From assembly GCF_001570565.1 (NCBI RefSeq), contig NZ_BBXE01000030.1, positions 1 through 64,000 of the forward strand: a stretch of 64,000 nt of DNA. The letters run 5' to 3'. The notes under the pieces are model-generated. The model was not told where the DNA came from. It ran no database searches and was given only the letters and a program-made list of their open reading frames with translations. The translations under genes and the position numbers were made by a program. This DNA comes from Herbidospora yilanensis. Lineage in GTDB: Bacteria; Actinomycetota; Actinomycetes; Streptosporangiales; Streptosporangiaceae. This document shows, piece after piece, positions 38,585-47,130 of the stretch (the first letter of the stretch is position 1; every line of letters starts with the position of its first letter).

Positions 38585-39745
38585 ATGACGACCCTGGCTG
38601 AGACCGCGCCGGGCACGCTTCAGGTCACCGACAGGAAGTCCGCCCGCGCGTTCGTCGACACCCACATCGTCCCGTACGCCGACGCGTACGACCGGCAGGG
38701 CCGGGTCCCCGAGGAGCTGCTGGAGCGGATGACCGCCGCCGGGCTCTGGGCCCCCTTCCTCCCCCGGGACACCGGCGGCGGGGAAATGGACGGGGGGATG
38801 GACCTGGTCACCCTCGGCGAGGTCCACGAGGAGGTGGGCCGGGGCTGCTCCTCGGTGCGCAGCCTGCTCACCGTGCACACGATGGTGTCGTGGGCGGTGC
38901 AGCGGTGGGGCAGCCCGGCCCAGCGCGAGCAGTGGGTGCCGGCGCTCGGCCGGGGAGACGTGCTCGCCGCGTTCTGCCTGTCCGAGCCCGGCGCCGGCAG
39001 CGACGCCTCCGGGATCGCCAGCAACGTCGTGGAGAAGAACGGCGGCTGGGTGCTCAACGGCGTCAAGAAGTGGATCACCAACGGCCAGCGCGCCGACCTC
39101 TTCCTGGTCTTCGCCCGCACGGCCACCAGCATCGGGGCGTTCCTGGTCCCCAGGGACAGCCCCGGCGTCGAGGTGACGCCGATCGAGGACATGCTCGGCA
39201 CCCGGGCGTCGATGATCGCGGAGATCTCCTTCCGCGACGTCGCGCTCGGCCCGGACGCGCTGCTCGGCCCGAGCGGCTTCACCGCCGGCATGGTGCTGAC
39301 CGGCACCCTGGACCTCGGCCGCTACAGCGTGGCGACCGGCTCGGTCGGCATCATCCAGGCCGCGCTGGAGGCCTGCGCCGCGTACGCCTCCCGGCGCACG
39401 GTCGGCGGGTCGCTCCTCAAGGATCTGCCGCTGATCCAGGCGAAACTCTCCGACATGGTCACCGACGCGCGGGCGGCCCGCCTGCTCGTCGCGGAGGCCG
39501 GTCGGCTCAAGGACGCCGGCGAGGCGTCCACGATCATGGCGACCTGGGTGGCGAAGTACTTCGCCTCCACCGCCGCCGCCCGGCACGCGTCCGAGGCGGT
39601 CCAGATCCACGGCGCGAACGGCTGCGGCCACGACTACCCGGTGGCGCGGCTGTACCGGGACGCCAAGGTCATGGAGATCATCGAAGGCAGCAACGAGATC
39701 CAGCGCGTCACCATCGCCAGCCAGGCAGAACGGGAGATCATCTGA
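38585..39745 (+). CDS. Acyl-CoA dehydrogenase-like (FkbI-type), extender-unit oxidation
   Basis: This 386-residue flavoprotein has the full acyl-CoA dehydrogenase fold. The FAD/substrate motifs are CLSEPGAGSDASG and WITNGQRADL, then RYSVATGSVGIIQAAL in the C-terminal helical part, and the catalytic base E367 in IIEGSNEIQRV. The start lies 1 base after the ACP stop, and its own stop shares a base with the FkbH start (TGATG). In the methoxymalonyl/hydroxymalonyl route this enzyme (FkbI) oxidises the ACP-bound glyceryl derivative. The sequence supports the family and the context supports the role. Confidence 0.9.
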   Translation: MTTLAETAPGTLQVTDRKSARAFVDTHIVPYADAYDRQGRVPEELLERMTAAGLWAPFLPRDTGGGEMDGGMDLVTLGEVHEEVGRGCSSVRSLLTVHTMVSWAVQRWGSPAQREQWVPALGRGDVLAAFCLSEPGAGSDASGIASNVVEKNGGWVLNGVKKWITNGQRADLFLVFARTATSIGAFLVPRDSPGVEVTPIEDMLGTRASMIAEISFRDVALGPDALLGPSGFTAGMVLTGTLDLGRYSVATGSVGIIQAALEACAAYASRRTVGGSLLKDLPLIQAKLSDMVTDARAARLLVAEAGRLKDAGEASTIMATWVAKYFASTAAARHASEAVQIHGANGCGHDYPVARLYRDAKVMEIIEGSNEIQRVTIASQAEREII

Positions 39746-40824
39746 TGACCGTGGTCGACGAAAGCCCCCTTGTCGTCCCGGAGAAGCCGGTCCAGGGCCG
39801 GATCAAGTGCGTGGTCTGGGACCTGGACAACACGCTCTGGGACGGCGTGCTGCTGGAGGACGGCGAGGTCACCCTGCGGCCCGCGGTGGCGGCGCACATC
39901 CACCGGCTCGACCAGATGGGAGTGCTGCACTCGATCGCCAGCAAGAACGACCGCGAGGCCGCGCTGGAGAAACTGCGCGAGTTCGGCCTCGACGAGATGT
40001 TCCTGCACCCGCAGATCAACTGGAACGCCAAATCCGACTCCATCGCGCGCATCGCGAAGGCGCTCAACCTCGGGCTGGACGCCTTCGCCTTCGTCGACGA
40101 CCAGGAGTTCGAGCGCGGCGAGGTCGGGCACGGCCTGCCCGCCGTCACCCTGGTCGACATCGTGGACCTGGAGGAGGCGCTGGCCCGGCCGGAGTTCATC
40201 CCCCGGTTCGTCACCGACGAGTCCGCCCAGCGCCGCCCCATGTACCAGGCGCAGGCCGCGCGGGACGATCTGGAGTCCGGTTTCGTCGGCACCAACGAGG
40301 AGTTCCTGGCCGGGCTGGAGATGCGGTTCACCATCGCTCCGGCCGTGCGGGACGACCTCCAGCGGGCCGAGGAGCTGACGGTCCGCACCAACCAGCTCAA
40401 CTCGACCGGCCGCACCTACTCCTACGAGGAACTGGACGAGCTGCGCGAGTCGCCCGACCACCTGCTGCTGGTCGCCTCCCTGACCGACCGGTTCGGCAGC
40501 TACGGCAAGATCGGTCTCGCCCTGGTGGAGAAGGGTGAGCGGGAGTGGCGGCTCAACATGATGCTGATGTCCTGCCGGGTGATGTCCCGCGGCGTCGGCA
40601 TGGTGCTGCTCAACCACATCCTGCGGCTGGCCCAGGCGGCCGGCGTGAGCGTGCGCGCCGACTTCGTGGAGACCGGCCGGAACCGGATGATGCAGGTCAC
40701 CTACGCCTTCGCCGGATTCCGCGAGGTCAGCAGGGACGGCGTCCACGTGGTGCTGGAGGCCGACCTGACCACCGTCCAGCCGCCGCCGCCCTACGTCCAC
40801 TTGGAGATCGTCGATGAGCTTTGA
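39745..40824 (+). CDS. fkbH: FkbH-like glyceryl transferase/phosphatase
   Basis: This 359-residue HAD-superfamily protein has the DxDxT motif as VWDLDNTLWDGV (D26, D28, T30), followed by SIASKNDREAA and AFVDDQEFER. An N-acetyltransferase-like C-terminal half contains RTNQLNSTGRTYSYEEL, as in FkbH and its relatives. FkbH takes the glyceryl group from 1,3-bisphosphoglycerate, removes the phosphate and loads it on the discrete ACP. It shares one base with the upstream gene and overlaps the thioesterase gene by 11 bp. Tetronate pathways use the same enzyme to make glyceryl-ACP, but the two oxidoreductases next to it favour hydroxymalonyl-ACP here. Confidence 0.92.
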   Translation: MTVVDESPLVVPEKPVQGRIKCVVWDLDNTLWDGVLLEDGEVTLRPAVAAHIHRLDQMGVLHSIASKNDREAALEKLREFGLDEMFLHPQINWNAKSDSIARIAKALNLGLDAFAFVDDQEFERGEVGHGLPAVTLVDIVDLEEALARPEFIPRFVTDESAQRRPMYQAQAARDDLESGFVGTNEEFLAGLEMRFTIAPAVRDDLQRAEELTVRTNQLNSTGRTYSYEELDELRESPDHLLLVASLTDRFGSYGKIGLALVEKGEREWRLNMMLMSCRVMSRGVGMVLLNHILRLAQAAGVSVRADFVETGRNRMMQVTYAFAGFREVSRDGVHVVLEADLTTVQPPPPYVHLEIVDEL

Positions 40825-41590
40825 CGACGCCGGCCGGTGGATGCCGTTCGCGGGCCAGACCGGCGCCGGCCCCGGCGCGCTCGCGCTGTACTGCCTGCCG
40901 CACGCAGGTGGCGCCGCCTCCACCTACCGGAGCTGGCAGCGAGTCCTGCCGGGGGTGGCCGTCCAGCCCATCCAGCTCCCGGGCCGGGACAGCAGGCTCA
41001 GGGAGCCCGCCTACGACCGGATGGGCCCGCTGGTGGCCGACCTCGCCGAGATCATCCAGGCGGACGTCTCGCTCGGCTCGATCGACCGCAGATACGCCCT
41101 GTACGGCCACAGCCTCGGCGCGCTCGTCGTGTTCGAGCTGGCCCGGGAGATCCGCCGTCGCGGCGGCCCGCCGCCGGTGCACCTGTTCGTCTCCGGTTCG
41201 GTCGCTCCGCAGCTCGCCTACGAGGACGGCAAGCCGGTCGGGCAGATGTCCCGGCCGGAGGTCGTCTCGATGCTCCGCGAGCTGGGCGGCACGCCGGAGT
41301 GGCTGCTGACCGATCCCGGCGTGCTGGACATGATCCTCCCGGCCGTGGTCGCCGACTTCACGATCAAGGAGACCTACGAGTACCGCGACGAGAAGCCGCT
41401 GGACCTGCCCATCACGGCCATGCCCAGCACCGACGACCCCCGGATCAAGGCCGAGACCGTGACGCCGTGGGGAGAGCAGACCACCCGGGAGTACGAGCTC
41501 CAGCCGTTCGTCGGCGGACACTTCGCGGTGTTCGAGCAGGCCGCGCTGGCCCACAAGCTCATCTCCAAGGCCCTGCTCAAATGGATGTGA
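40814..41590 (+). CDS. Type II thioesterase
   Basis: This 258-residue alpha/beta hydrolase is of the discrete PKS/NRPS thioesterase class. LPHAGGAASTYRSW is the oxyanion-loop motif, GHSLG carries nucleophile S100, and GGHFAVF carries His236. It most likely edits stalled or wrongly primed carrier domains. No PKS in the window has its own terminal thioesterase, so a part in release cannot be excluded, though type II enzymes rarely do this. It overlaps FkbH upstream by 11 bp and the phosphopantetheinyl transferase downstream by 10 bp, so it belongs to the same long operon. Confidence 0.92.
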   Translation: MSFDDAGRWMPFAGQTGAGPGALALYCLPHAGGAASTYRSWQRVLPGVAVQPIQLPGRDSRLREPAYDRMGPLVADLAEIIQADVSLGSIDRRYALYGHSLGALVVFELAREIRRRGGPPPVHLFVSGSVAPQLAYEDGKPVGQMSRPEVVSMLRELGGTPEWLLTDPGVLDMILPAVVADFTIKETYEYRDEKPLDLPITAMPSTDDPRIKAETVTPWGEQTTREYELQPFVGGHFAVFEQAALAHKLISKALLKWM

Positions 41591-42225
41591 CGGACTCCTT
41601 CGTGTGGCGGGTCCACCTCGATCAGCCGGATGGCGCGAGGTGGGCCCCGCTGCTTTCCGGGGACGAACGGGCCCGCGCGGCGGCGCTGGCGACACCGGCC
41701 GAGCGCCGCCGCTTCACGGTCGCGCACGGCGTCCTGCGGGCCGTCCTCGGCGGGCTCACCGGCCTGCCGCCGGCCGGTCTCGTCTTCGGCGCGGAGCCCG
41801 GCGGCCGGCCGTACCTGGCCGGCCGGCCGATCGACTTCAACCTGTCGCACTCCGAGGAGTGGGCGCTGATCGGGGTGGCCCCGCCGGGCCTGCGGGTCGG
41901 CGTCGACGTCGAGCGCGTCCGCGACGACCTGGACCATCTGGCCATGGCCCGGCATCTGTACCGGCCCGCCGAGGTCGACCACCTGACCCGGGCCGCCTCG
42001 CCCCGGGAGGAGTACTTCCGGCTCTGGTGCGCCAAGGAGGCGTACATCAAGGCGACCGGGGCCGGCCTGGCCGGCCTGCGGGACGCGCTGGTAACGCCGG
42101 AAGGGAACGCGACGGTGGGTTCGTCGCGTTCCCTTCGCTGGCTTGAGGTGGCGCCCGGCTACGCGGGCGCCGTCGTCACGACCGCTGTCACGACCGTTGC
42201 GACACCGGCACCACGTACCGGTTGA
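41581..42225 (+). CDS. Sfp-type 4'-phosphopantetheinyl transferase
   Basis: This 214-residue protein has the Sfp family motifs: [16 protein letters not shown] with the Mg2+ ligands D109 and E111, and [15 protein letters not shown] with K152 and E153. It would convert the cluster's many carrier domains to their active holo form. It is the last gene of the rightward operon. Its 3' end overlaps the convergent acyl-CoA-dehydrogenase gene by 38 bp. The C-terminal tail after the core fold (from about residue 190) is rich in Thr, Val and Ala and seems unstructured. Confidence 0.92.
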   Translation: MDVTDSFVWRVHLDQPDGARWAPLLSGDERARAAALATPAERRRFTVAHGVLRAVLGGLTGLPPAGLVFGAEPGGRPYLAGRPIDFNLSHSEEWALIGVAPPGLRVGVDVERVRDDLDHLAMARHLYRPAEVDHLTRAASPREEYFRLWCAKEAYIKATGAGLAGLRDALVTPEGNATVGSSRSLRWLEVAPGYAGAVVTTAVTTVATPAPRTG

Positions 42226-43348
42226 ACACCAGGTCCCGCAGCACGTCGTCACCGCCCTCCACGATCGACACGTACCGCACGTCCCGCAGCAGCTTGCCGA
42301 TCACCGCGTCGTGGGTGTAGCCCACGCCGCCGAACATCTCCGACGCGGCCGAGGCGATCTGCCAGCCGGTCTGGCCGCAGAACATCTTCGTGGTCAGCGC
42401 CGCCTTCAGCGTGCCCACCCGGAGGAACTCCGCGGCCGCGTCCGGCCGGGCCGCGATCTCGTCGTACCGGCGGGCCGCCGCCAGGCACTGGTTCGCCATC
42501 ACGTCGATCTGCATCTCGAACTGGCCCAGCTTGGCCGCGAACACCGCGTTGCCGGCCAGGACGGCGCCCTTGACCTGCTTGGACCTCCCGTACTCCAGGC
42601 ACACGTCCCGGATCCGGCGGGCGATGCCGAGCGCCGTCGTGGCGATCAGGATGCGGCTGGCGTTCAGCCCCACCTCCAGCAGCCGCAGCCCGTTGCCGCG
42701 CAGCACGTTGGCGGCCGGCACCCGGCAGTCGGTCAGCGTCACCTGATAGGTCGCCGAGGAGCGCAGCCCCAGCACGTCCCAGCGTTTGTCGATCCGGATG
42801 CCCGGCGTGTCCCGGGGGACCAGCACCGCGAGGTAGCCGGCCGGGTCGTGTTCGGCGCGGGCGACCACCACCAGGAACTCGGCGAAGTCGGCGTTCGTGG
42901 AGAACGCCTTCTCCCCGTTCAGCACGACGTCGTTCCCGTCGCGGCGGGCCGTCGTGGTGATCCTGGCCAGCTCGCTGCCCGCCGCGTGCTCGCTGCCGAG
43001 CGTCGCGCAGAACCCGCTCCCGGCCACCAGCTTGCCCAGGTAGTGGTCCCGCAGTTCGGGGGAGCCGTACCAGGAGACCATGCTGGTCGTCAGAATCGGG
43101 ATGAACAGGGTGAACGCGGCGCCGGCGTCGGCGTAGGCGAGTTCGGCGACGATCCGCACGCCGTCCTCCAGGCTGAGGCCGGGGCCGCCGTGCTCCTTCG
43201 GCACCCACCAGTTCGCCAGGCCGGTGTCCGCGAACCGCTCGTACAGCGGGAGCGGCGCCTCGGCCAGCGAGTCGAGGTAGGCGTCCTTGCCGATGAGCTC
43301 CCTGCGCGCGAACGCCTGGACCGAACGCACGTGCTCCGGCTGCCTCAT
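42188..43348 (-). CDS. Second acyl-CoA dehydrogenase-like flavoprotein
   Basis: This 386-residue protein has acyl-CoA dehydrogenase motifs: [32 protein letters not shown], the C-terminal [19 protein letters not shown] and catalytic Glu364 in [10 protein letters not shown]. Its ATG overlaps the stop of PKS G (ATGA), which links it tightly to that AT-less module. The FkbI-type enzyme already covers extender-unit synthesis, so this one may oxidise a carrier-bound chain or make a second unusual extender. Zwittermicin-type clusters contain two such enzymes for hydroxymalonyl- and aminomalonyl-ACP. Which acyl group it uses cannot be read from the sequence. Confidence 0.88.
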   Translation of the reverse strand: MRQPEHVRSVQAFARRELIGKDAYLDSLAEAPLPLYERFADTGLANWWVPKEHGGPGLSLEDGVRIVAELAYADAGAAFTLFIPILTTSMVSWYGSPELRDHYLGKLVAGSGFCATLGSEHAAGSELARITTTARRDGNDVVLNGEKAFSTNADFAEFLVVVARAEHDPAGYLAVLVPRDTPGIRIDKRWDVLGLRSSATYQVTLTDCRVPAANVLRGNGLRLLEVGLNASRILIATTALGIARRIRDVCLEYGRSKQVKGAVLAGNAVFAAKLGQFEMQIDVMANQCLAAARRYDEIAARPDAAAEFLRVGTLKAALTTKMFCGQTGWQIASAASEMFGGVGYTHDAVIGKLLRDVRYVSIVEGGDDVLRDLVFNRYVVPVSQRS

Positions 43349-46300
43349 CCGGTCTCCCGTTCGTCCAGCAGCTCGGCCAGCATGCGCACCGTCGGGCACT
43401 CCAGCAGTCCCGTCACCGGCACCGACGCGTTCAGCGACTTGCGGATCCTGGTGGTCAGCTCGATCGCGAGAAGCGAGTGGCCGCCCAGCTCGAAGAAGTT
43501 GTCGGTGGCGCCGATCGGCTCGATGCCCAGCACCCGCGACCAGATGTCGGCCAGCGCCGCCTCGGTGCCCTCCCTCGGCTCCACGTAGGGGTTGTTGAGA
43601 TCCGGCCTCGGATGGCGTTCCTGGTCGTCGAGGGTGTCGTCGGTGTTGTGGATGTCGCCGACGACCCACTGCGCCAGCCGGCCCTCCAGCGGACCGGTCG
43701 AGATGACCAGATGGCCGACCCGGTCGGTGGCCGACAGGGCCCGCTCGAAGACGTCGACGCCTTCGACCGGGGCCATCGCGAAGCCGACCACGGCCTCGCT
43801 GTGGCCTTCCAGACGGCTGGCGTCGATGCTCCAGGTGTCCCAGTCGACGGTCACCCAGCGGCTCGCGCCCGCCACCCGGGACTGCCGGATGTAGGCGTCC
43901 AGCGCCGCGTTGGCCGCCGCGTACGGCGCGAGCGTCATGCCGCCCAGCACCGCCGCGATGGACGACAACGTGATCCGCCGGTCGGCGGCGTGCCCGCCGA
44001 GCACCTTCTCCAGCACGTGGAAGCCCTTGACCTTGGTGGACAGGTGGGCGTCGCACTGCGCGCGGTCCATCAGGTGGGCGAAGTTGAAGTACGCCCCGTC
44101 CTGCACGCCCGCGCCGTGCACCACCACGTCGATCCCGCCGAACCGCTCGACCGCGGCCTCGACCACGGCCGCCATCCGCTCCTCGTCCGCCACGTCGGCG
44201 GACAGGCAGAGCACGGTCGCGCCCCGGCTCTCCAGGTCCAGGATGTTGCGGACGTGCCGGGCGGTGCGCTCGCCGCCGGGGGGCGTCTCGGCCAGGAACG
44301 CCTCCCACTCCTCGCGGGGCGGCAGCGGGGAGCGGGCGGTGAGGACCAGGTTGCAGCCGTAGGCGGCGGCCAGGTGCCGGGAGAGCACGAGCCCGACATC
44401 GCCGAGGCCGCCGGTGATCAGCACGGTCTCGCCGTCCCTGATCGGGCGGGTGTCGTCGGTCGGCTCGTCGATCGGGAACTGCTCGTAGGCCCGCACCCAG
44501 GTCTCGCCGGCGCGGACCGCGACCGGGCCCTCGTGCGGGGCCAGGATCGCGGCCAGGATCTGGACGGCGTCGCCGACGGCGTCGGTGTCGATCGTGCGGG
44601 CCCGGATCCGGGGGTTCTCCTGGGCCAGGCTGGGGGCCAGCGCCGCCAGCGTGGCGTGCTCCGGGTGACGCAGGTCCGAGCCGAGCACACCGACCGCCCC
44701 CGAGGTGAGCAGGGCGAGTTCGGCGCGCGGCGCGGAGCCGCTGTTGTCGACCAGTTCCCTGGCCAGCGCCAGCACGGAGTAGAAGCCGCGGCGCTGTTCG
44801 GCGTCGAAGTGCGCGGACGGGTCCTGACCCGGTCCCGGCTCGGCCGCGGCCAGGCTGAACCCGTGGACGATCGCGCGGGGCGCGACCAGCAGCGAGTACA
44901 GCAGTTCGGCCATGTCATCGGGCTGGTCCAGCCGGATGGTGAAGTCTCCCGCGTCGTCCTGGCCGAAGCTCTCGCCGCTCCGTACCGCCGTGACCTCGGC
45001 GCCCGCCGCGTTCAGCCGGTCGATCAGAGCCTCGCCCCGGGCGTCGTCGGCGAAGACCAGCCAGGGACCGGCCGCCCGCAGCCGCTCGTCCAGGTCGGCG
45101 ACCGCGAACGGCCGCTGCCGCCAGGTCGGCAGGTACGTCCACTTCGACCGGTCGAACGTCTTGTCGTCGCTCACCGGGGCGGCCTGCATGTCCGGGTTGG
45201 CCTTCACCCAGTAGCGGCGCTTCTGCCACGGGTAGGTGGGCAGCTCGACCCTGCGGCCGGCCCCCCGGTGCAGCGCGGTCCAGTCGATCGTGCTGCCGGC
45301 CTGCCACAACCGGGCCAGCGTGGCCAGCAGCCACTCGGCCGCGGGCACCCCGTCGACGGGGGCGACGGCGATCTCCTCCGACGCCTGACCGGCGTCCTCA
45401 CGCGACACCTGCACGCCGAGCCGCCGCAGCCCGTCGGCCAGCGCGCCGACCGCGTCGTGCCGGTCGGTGCCGTCCTCGATGCCGATCACGGCGTCGACCG
45501 CCGCGAGCAGCTCCGGCCACCAGGCCGCCGGCACGCCCTCCGGCGTGACCAGGCGCACCTTCGGGTTACGGCGCTGGGTCTTGGCGTTGATCCAGCGGGA
45601 GGGGTCGGTCAGCGCCACGACCGCGTCGTCGCGGTCGGCGACCACGACCGCGCGCCGCAGCGCGAACCCGCCGCGCGACATCTGCAGGGTGAACGCCACG
45701 TCCGCGACGTCCTCGCCGGAGTCGCCGGCCAGGTGGGCGGCCAGCCGCTCGCCGAGCTCGTTCAGCGCGTTCTCGTCGCCCGCCGAGAACGTCAGCAGGT
45801 GCGGGCCCGGCCGGTGCGGGCGGGCCTCGCGCGGCGGCGCCTGCTCCAGCACGACGTGCGCGTTGGTCCCGCCGAGGCCGAACGAGCTGACCCCGGCCCG
45901 GCGCGGATGCGGGCCCTCCGGCCACGGCCGGTGCTCGGTCAGCACGGTGAACCGGTCCTGCGCGGTGGCCAGCGCCGGGTTCGGCTGGACGTAGTCCGGC
46001 ACACCCTGGAGCAACTCGTGCTTGAGGCTCAGCGCGGCCCGCATCAGCCCGGTCACACCGGAGGCCCGGTCGAGGTGACCCAGGCTCGGCTTCAGCGAAC
46101 CGAGCACGGCCGGGGTCTCCCGCGGCTGGGTGAACACCCGGTTCATCGCGGCCAGCTCGATCGAGTCGCCCAGCATGGTGCCGGTGGCGTGGCACTCGAC
46201 GTAGCCGATGGTGTCGGGTTTGACCCCGGCCACGCCGAGCGCCGACTCGATCACGTCGGCCTGGCCGTCCACGCCCGGCGCGGTGTAACCGGCCCGCATC

Positions 46301-47130
46301 CGGCCGTCGTTGTTGGAGGCCGAGCCGAGGATGACTGCGTGGATCACGTCGCCGTCGGCGAGCGCGTCCGACATGCGCTTGAGCGCGACCGTGCCGACGC
46401 CGCTGCCCATCACGGTGCCGCCCGCCTCGGCGTCGAAGCTGCGGACCTTCCCGTCCGGCGACATGATGCCGCCCTGCTCGTACAGGTAGCCGGCCGGCTG
46501 GGGGAGCGGCGTGAACGCGCCGCCGGCCAGCGCCATGTCGCACTCGTACGTCAGCAGGCTCTGGCAGGCCAGATGCACCGCCACCAGCGACGTGGAGCAG
46601 AACGTCTGCACCGACACCGCCGGTCCGCGCAGCCCCAGCTTGTACGACACCAGCGACGCCAGCGAGTCGCGCTCGTTGCCGATCGCCATCAGCATCGCGC
46701 CGCCCGGCGCGTTGGTCAGGTGGAAGATGTTCTTCACCACGTAGTCGGGGAACCCGCACCCGCCGAACACCGCGACCTGCCCAGGCACGTCGGTGGGGCA
46801 GTAGCCGGCGCCCTCCAGCGCCTCCCACGAGCACTCCAGGAACAGCCGGTGCTGCGGGTCCATCATCTCGGCCTCGCGCGGGTTGATCCCGAAGACCCCC
46901 GCGTCGAAGTGCTCCAGGCCGTTCAGCGGGCCGCCGATCCGCACGTAGCGCGGGTCGGCGATCTGCCCCGGCTCGACGCCGGTCTCGCGCAGCTCCTCGT
47001 CGGTGATCTCGCGCAGGCCCTTGATCCCGGACAGTACGTTCCGCCACAGGTCGGCGACGCTGTCGGCGCCCGGGAAACGACCGGACATGCCGATCAGCGC
47101 CACCGCCGAGGCGTAGTCGGTTTCTGTCAT
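43345..47130 (-). CDS. Type I PKS G: module 8, KS-(no AT)-KR-ACP
   Basis: This 1261-residue module has an intact KS (C178 in [22 protein letters not shown]). Next comes the KS-AT linker ([13 protein letters not shown], near 447). The expected AT of about 300 residues is missing: only about 190 residues separate the KS end from the conserved post-AT linker [12 protein letters not shown] near 633, and there is no GxSxG or HAFH. The KR is complete (TGGLGDVG; Y1070). The carrier site is FFELGGHSL (S1219). The open frame is continuous, so this is a clean deletion. It ends LLDERETG with neither a basic docking tail nor a thioesterase, which suggests the terminal module. The start overlaps the PKS F stop (ATGA), preceded by AAGGA. 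The module must be loaded in trans, act without extension, or borrow a neighbouring AT. Confidence 0.93.
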   Translation of the reverse strand: MTETDYASAVALIGMSGRFPGADSVADLWRNVLSGIKGLREITDEELRETGVEPGQIADPRYVRIGGPLNGLEHFDAGVFGINPREAEMMDPQHRLFLECSWEALEGAGYCPTDVPGQVAVFGGCGFPDYVVKNIFHLTNAPGGAMLMAIGNERDSLASLVSYKLGLRGPAVSVQTFCSTSLVAVHLACQSLLTYECDMALAGGAFTPLPQPAGYLYEQGGIMSPDGKVRSFDAEAGGTVMGSGVGTVALKRMSDALADGDVIHAVILGSASNNDGRMRAGYTAPGVDGQADVIESALGVAGVKPDTIGYVECHATGTMLGDSIELAAMNRVFTQPRETPAVLGSLKPSLGHLDRASGVTGLMRAALSLKHELLQGVPDYVQPNPALATAQDRFTVLTEHRPWPEGPHPRRAGVSSFGLGGTNAHVVLEQAPPREARPHRPGPHLLTFSAGDENALNELGERLAAHLAGDSGEDVADVAFTLQMSRGGFALRRAVVVADRDDAVVALTDPSRWINAKTQRRNPKVRLVTPEGVPAAWWPELLAAVDAVIGIEDGTDRHDAVGALADGLRRLGVQVSREDAGQASEEIAVAPVDGVPAAEWLLATLARLWQAGSTIDWTALHRGAGRRVELPTYPWQKRRYWVKANPDMQAAPVSDDKTFDRSKWTYLPTWRQRPFAVADLDERLRAAGPWLVFADDARGEALIDRLNAAGAEVTAVRSGESFGQDDAGDFTIRLDQPDDMAELLYSLLVAPRAIVHGFSLAAAEPGPGQDPSAHFDAEQRRGFYSVLALARELVDNSGSAPRAELALLTSGAVGVLGSDLRHPEHATLAALAPSLAQENPRIRARTIDTDAVGDAVQILAAILAPHEGPVAVRAGETWVRAYEQFPIDEPTDDTRPIRDGETVLITGGLGDVGLVLSRHLAAAYGCNLVLTARSPLPPREEWEAFLAETPPGGERTARHVRNILDLESRGATVLCLSADVADEERMAAVVEAAVERFGGIDVVVHGAGVQDGAYFNFAHLMDRAQCDAHLSTKVKGFHVLEKVLGGHAADRRITLSSIAAVLGGMTLAPYAAANAALDAYIRQSRVAGASRWVTVDWDTWSIDASRLEGHSEAVVGFAMAPVEGVDVFERALSATDRVGHLVISTGPLEGRLAQWVVGDIHNTDDTLDDQERHPRPDLNNPYVEPREGTEAALADIWSRVLGIEPIGATDNFFELGGHSLLAIELTTRIRKSLNASVPVTGLLECPTVRMLAELLDERETG

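Noticed and set aside
45230-45790. Frameshift hiding the AT of PKS G
   Set aside because: The stretch between the linkers is too short to encode an AT of about 300 residues in any frame, and neither GxSxG nor HAFH appears in the other frames.
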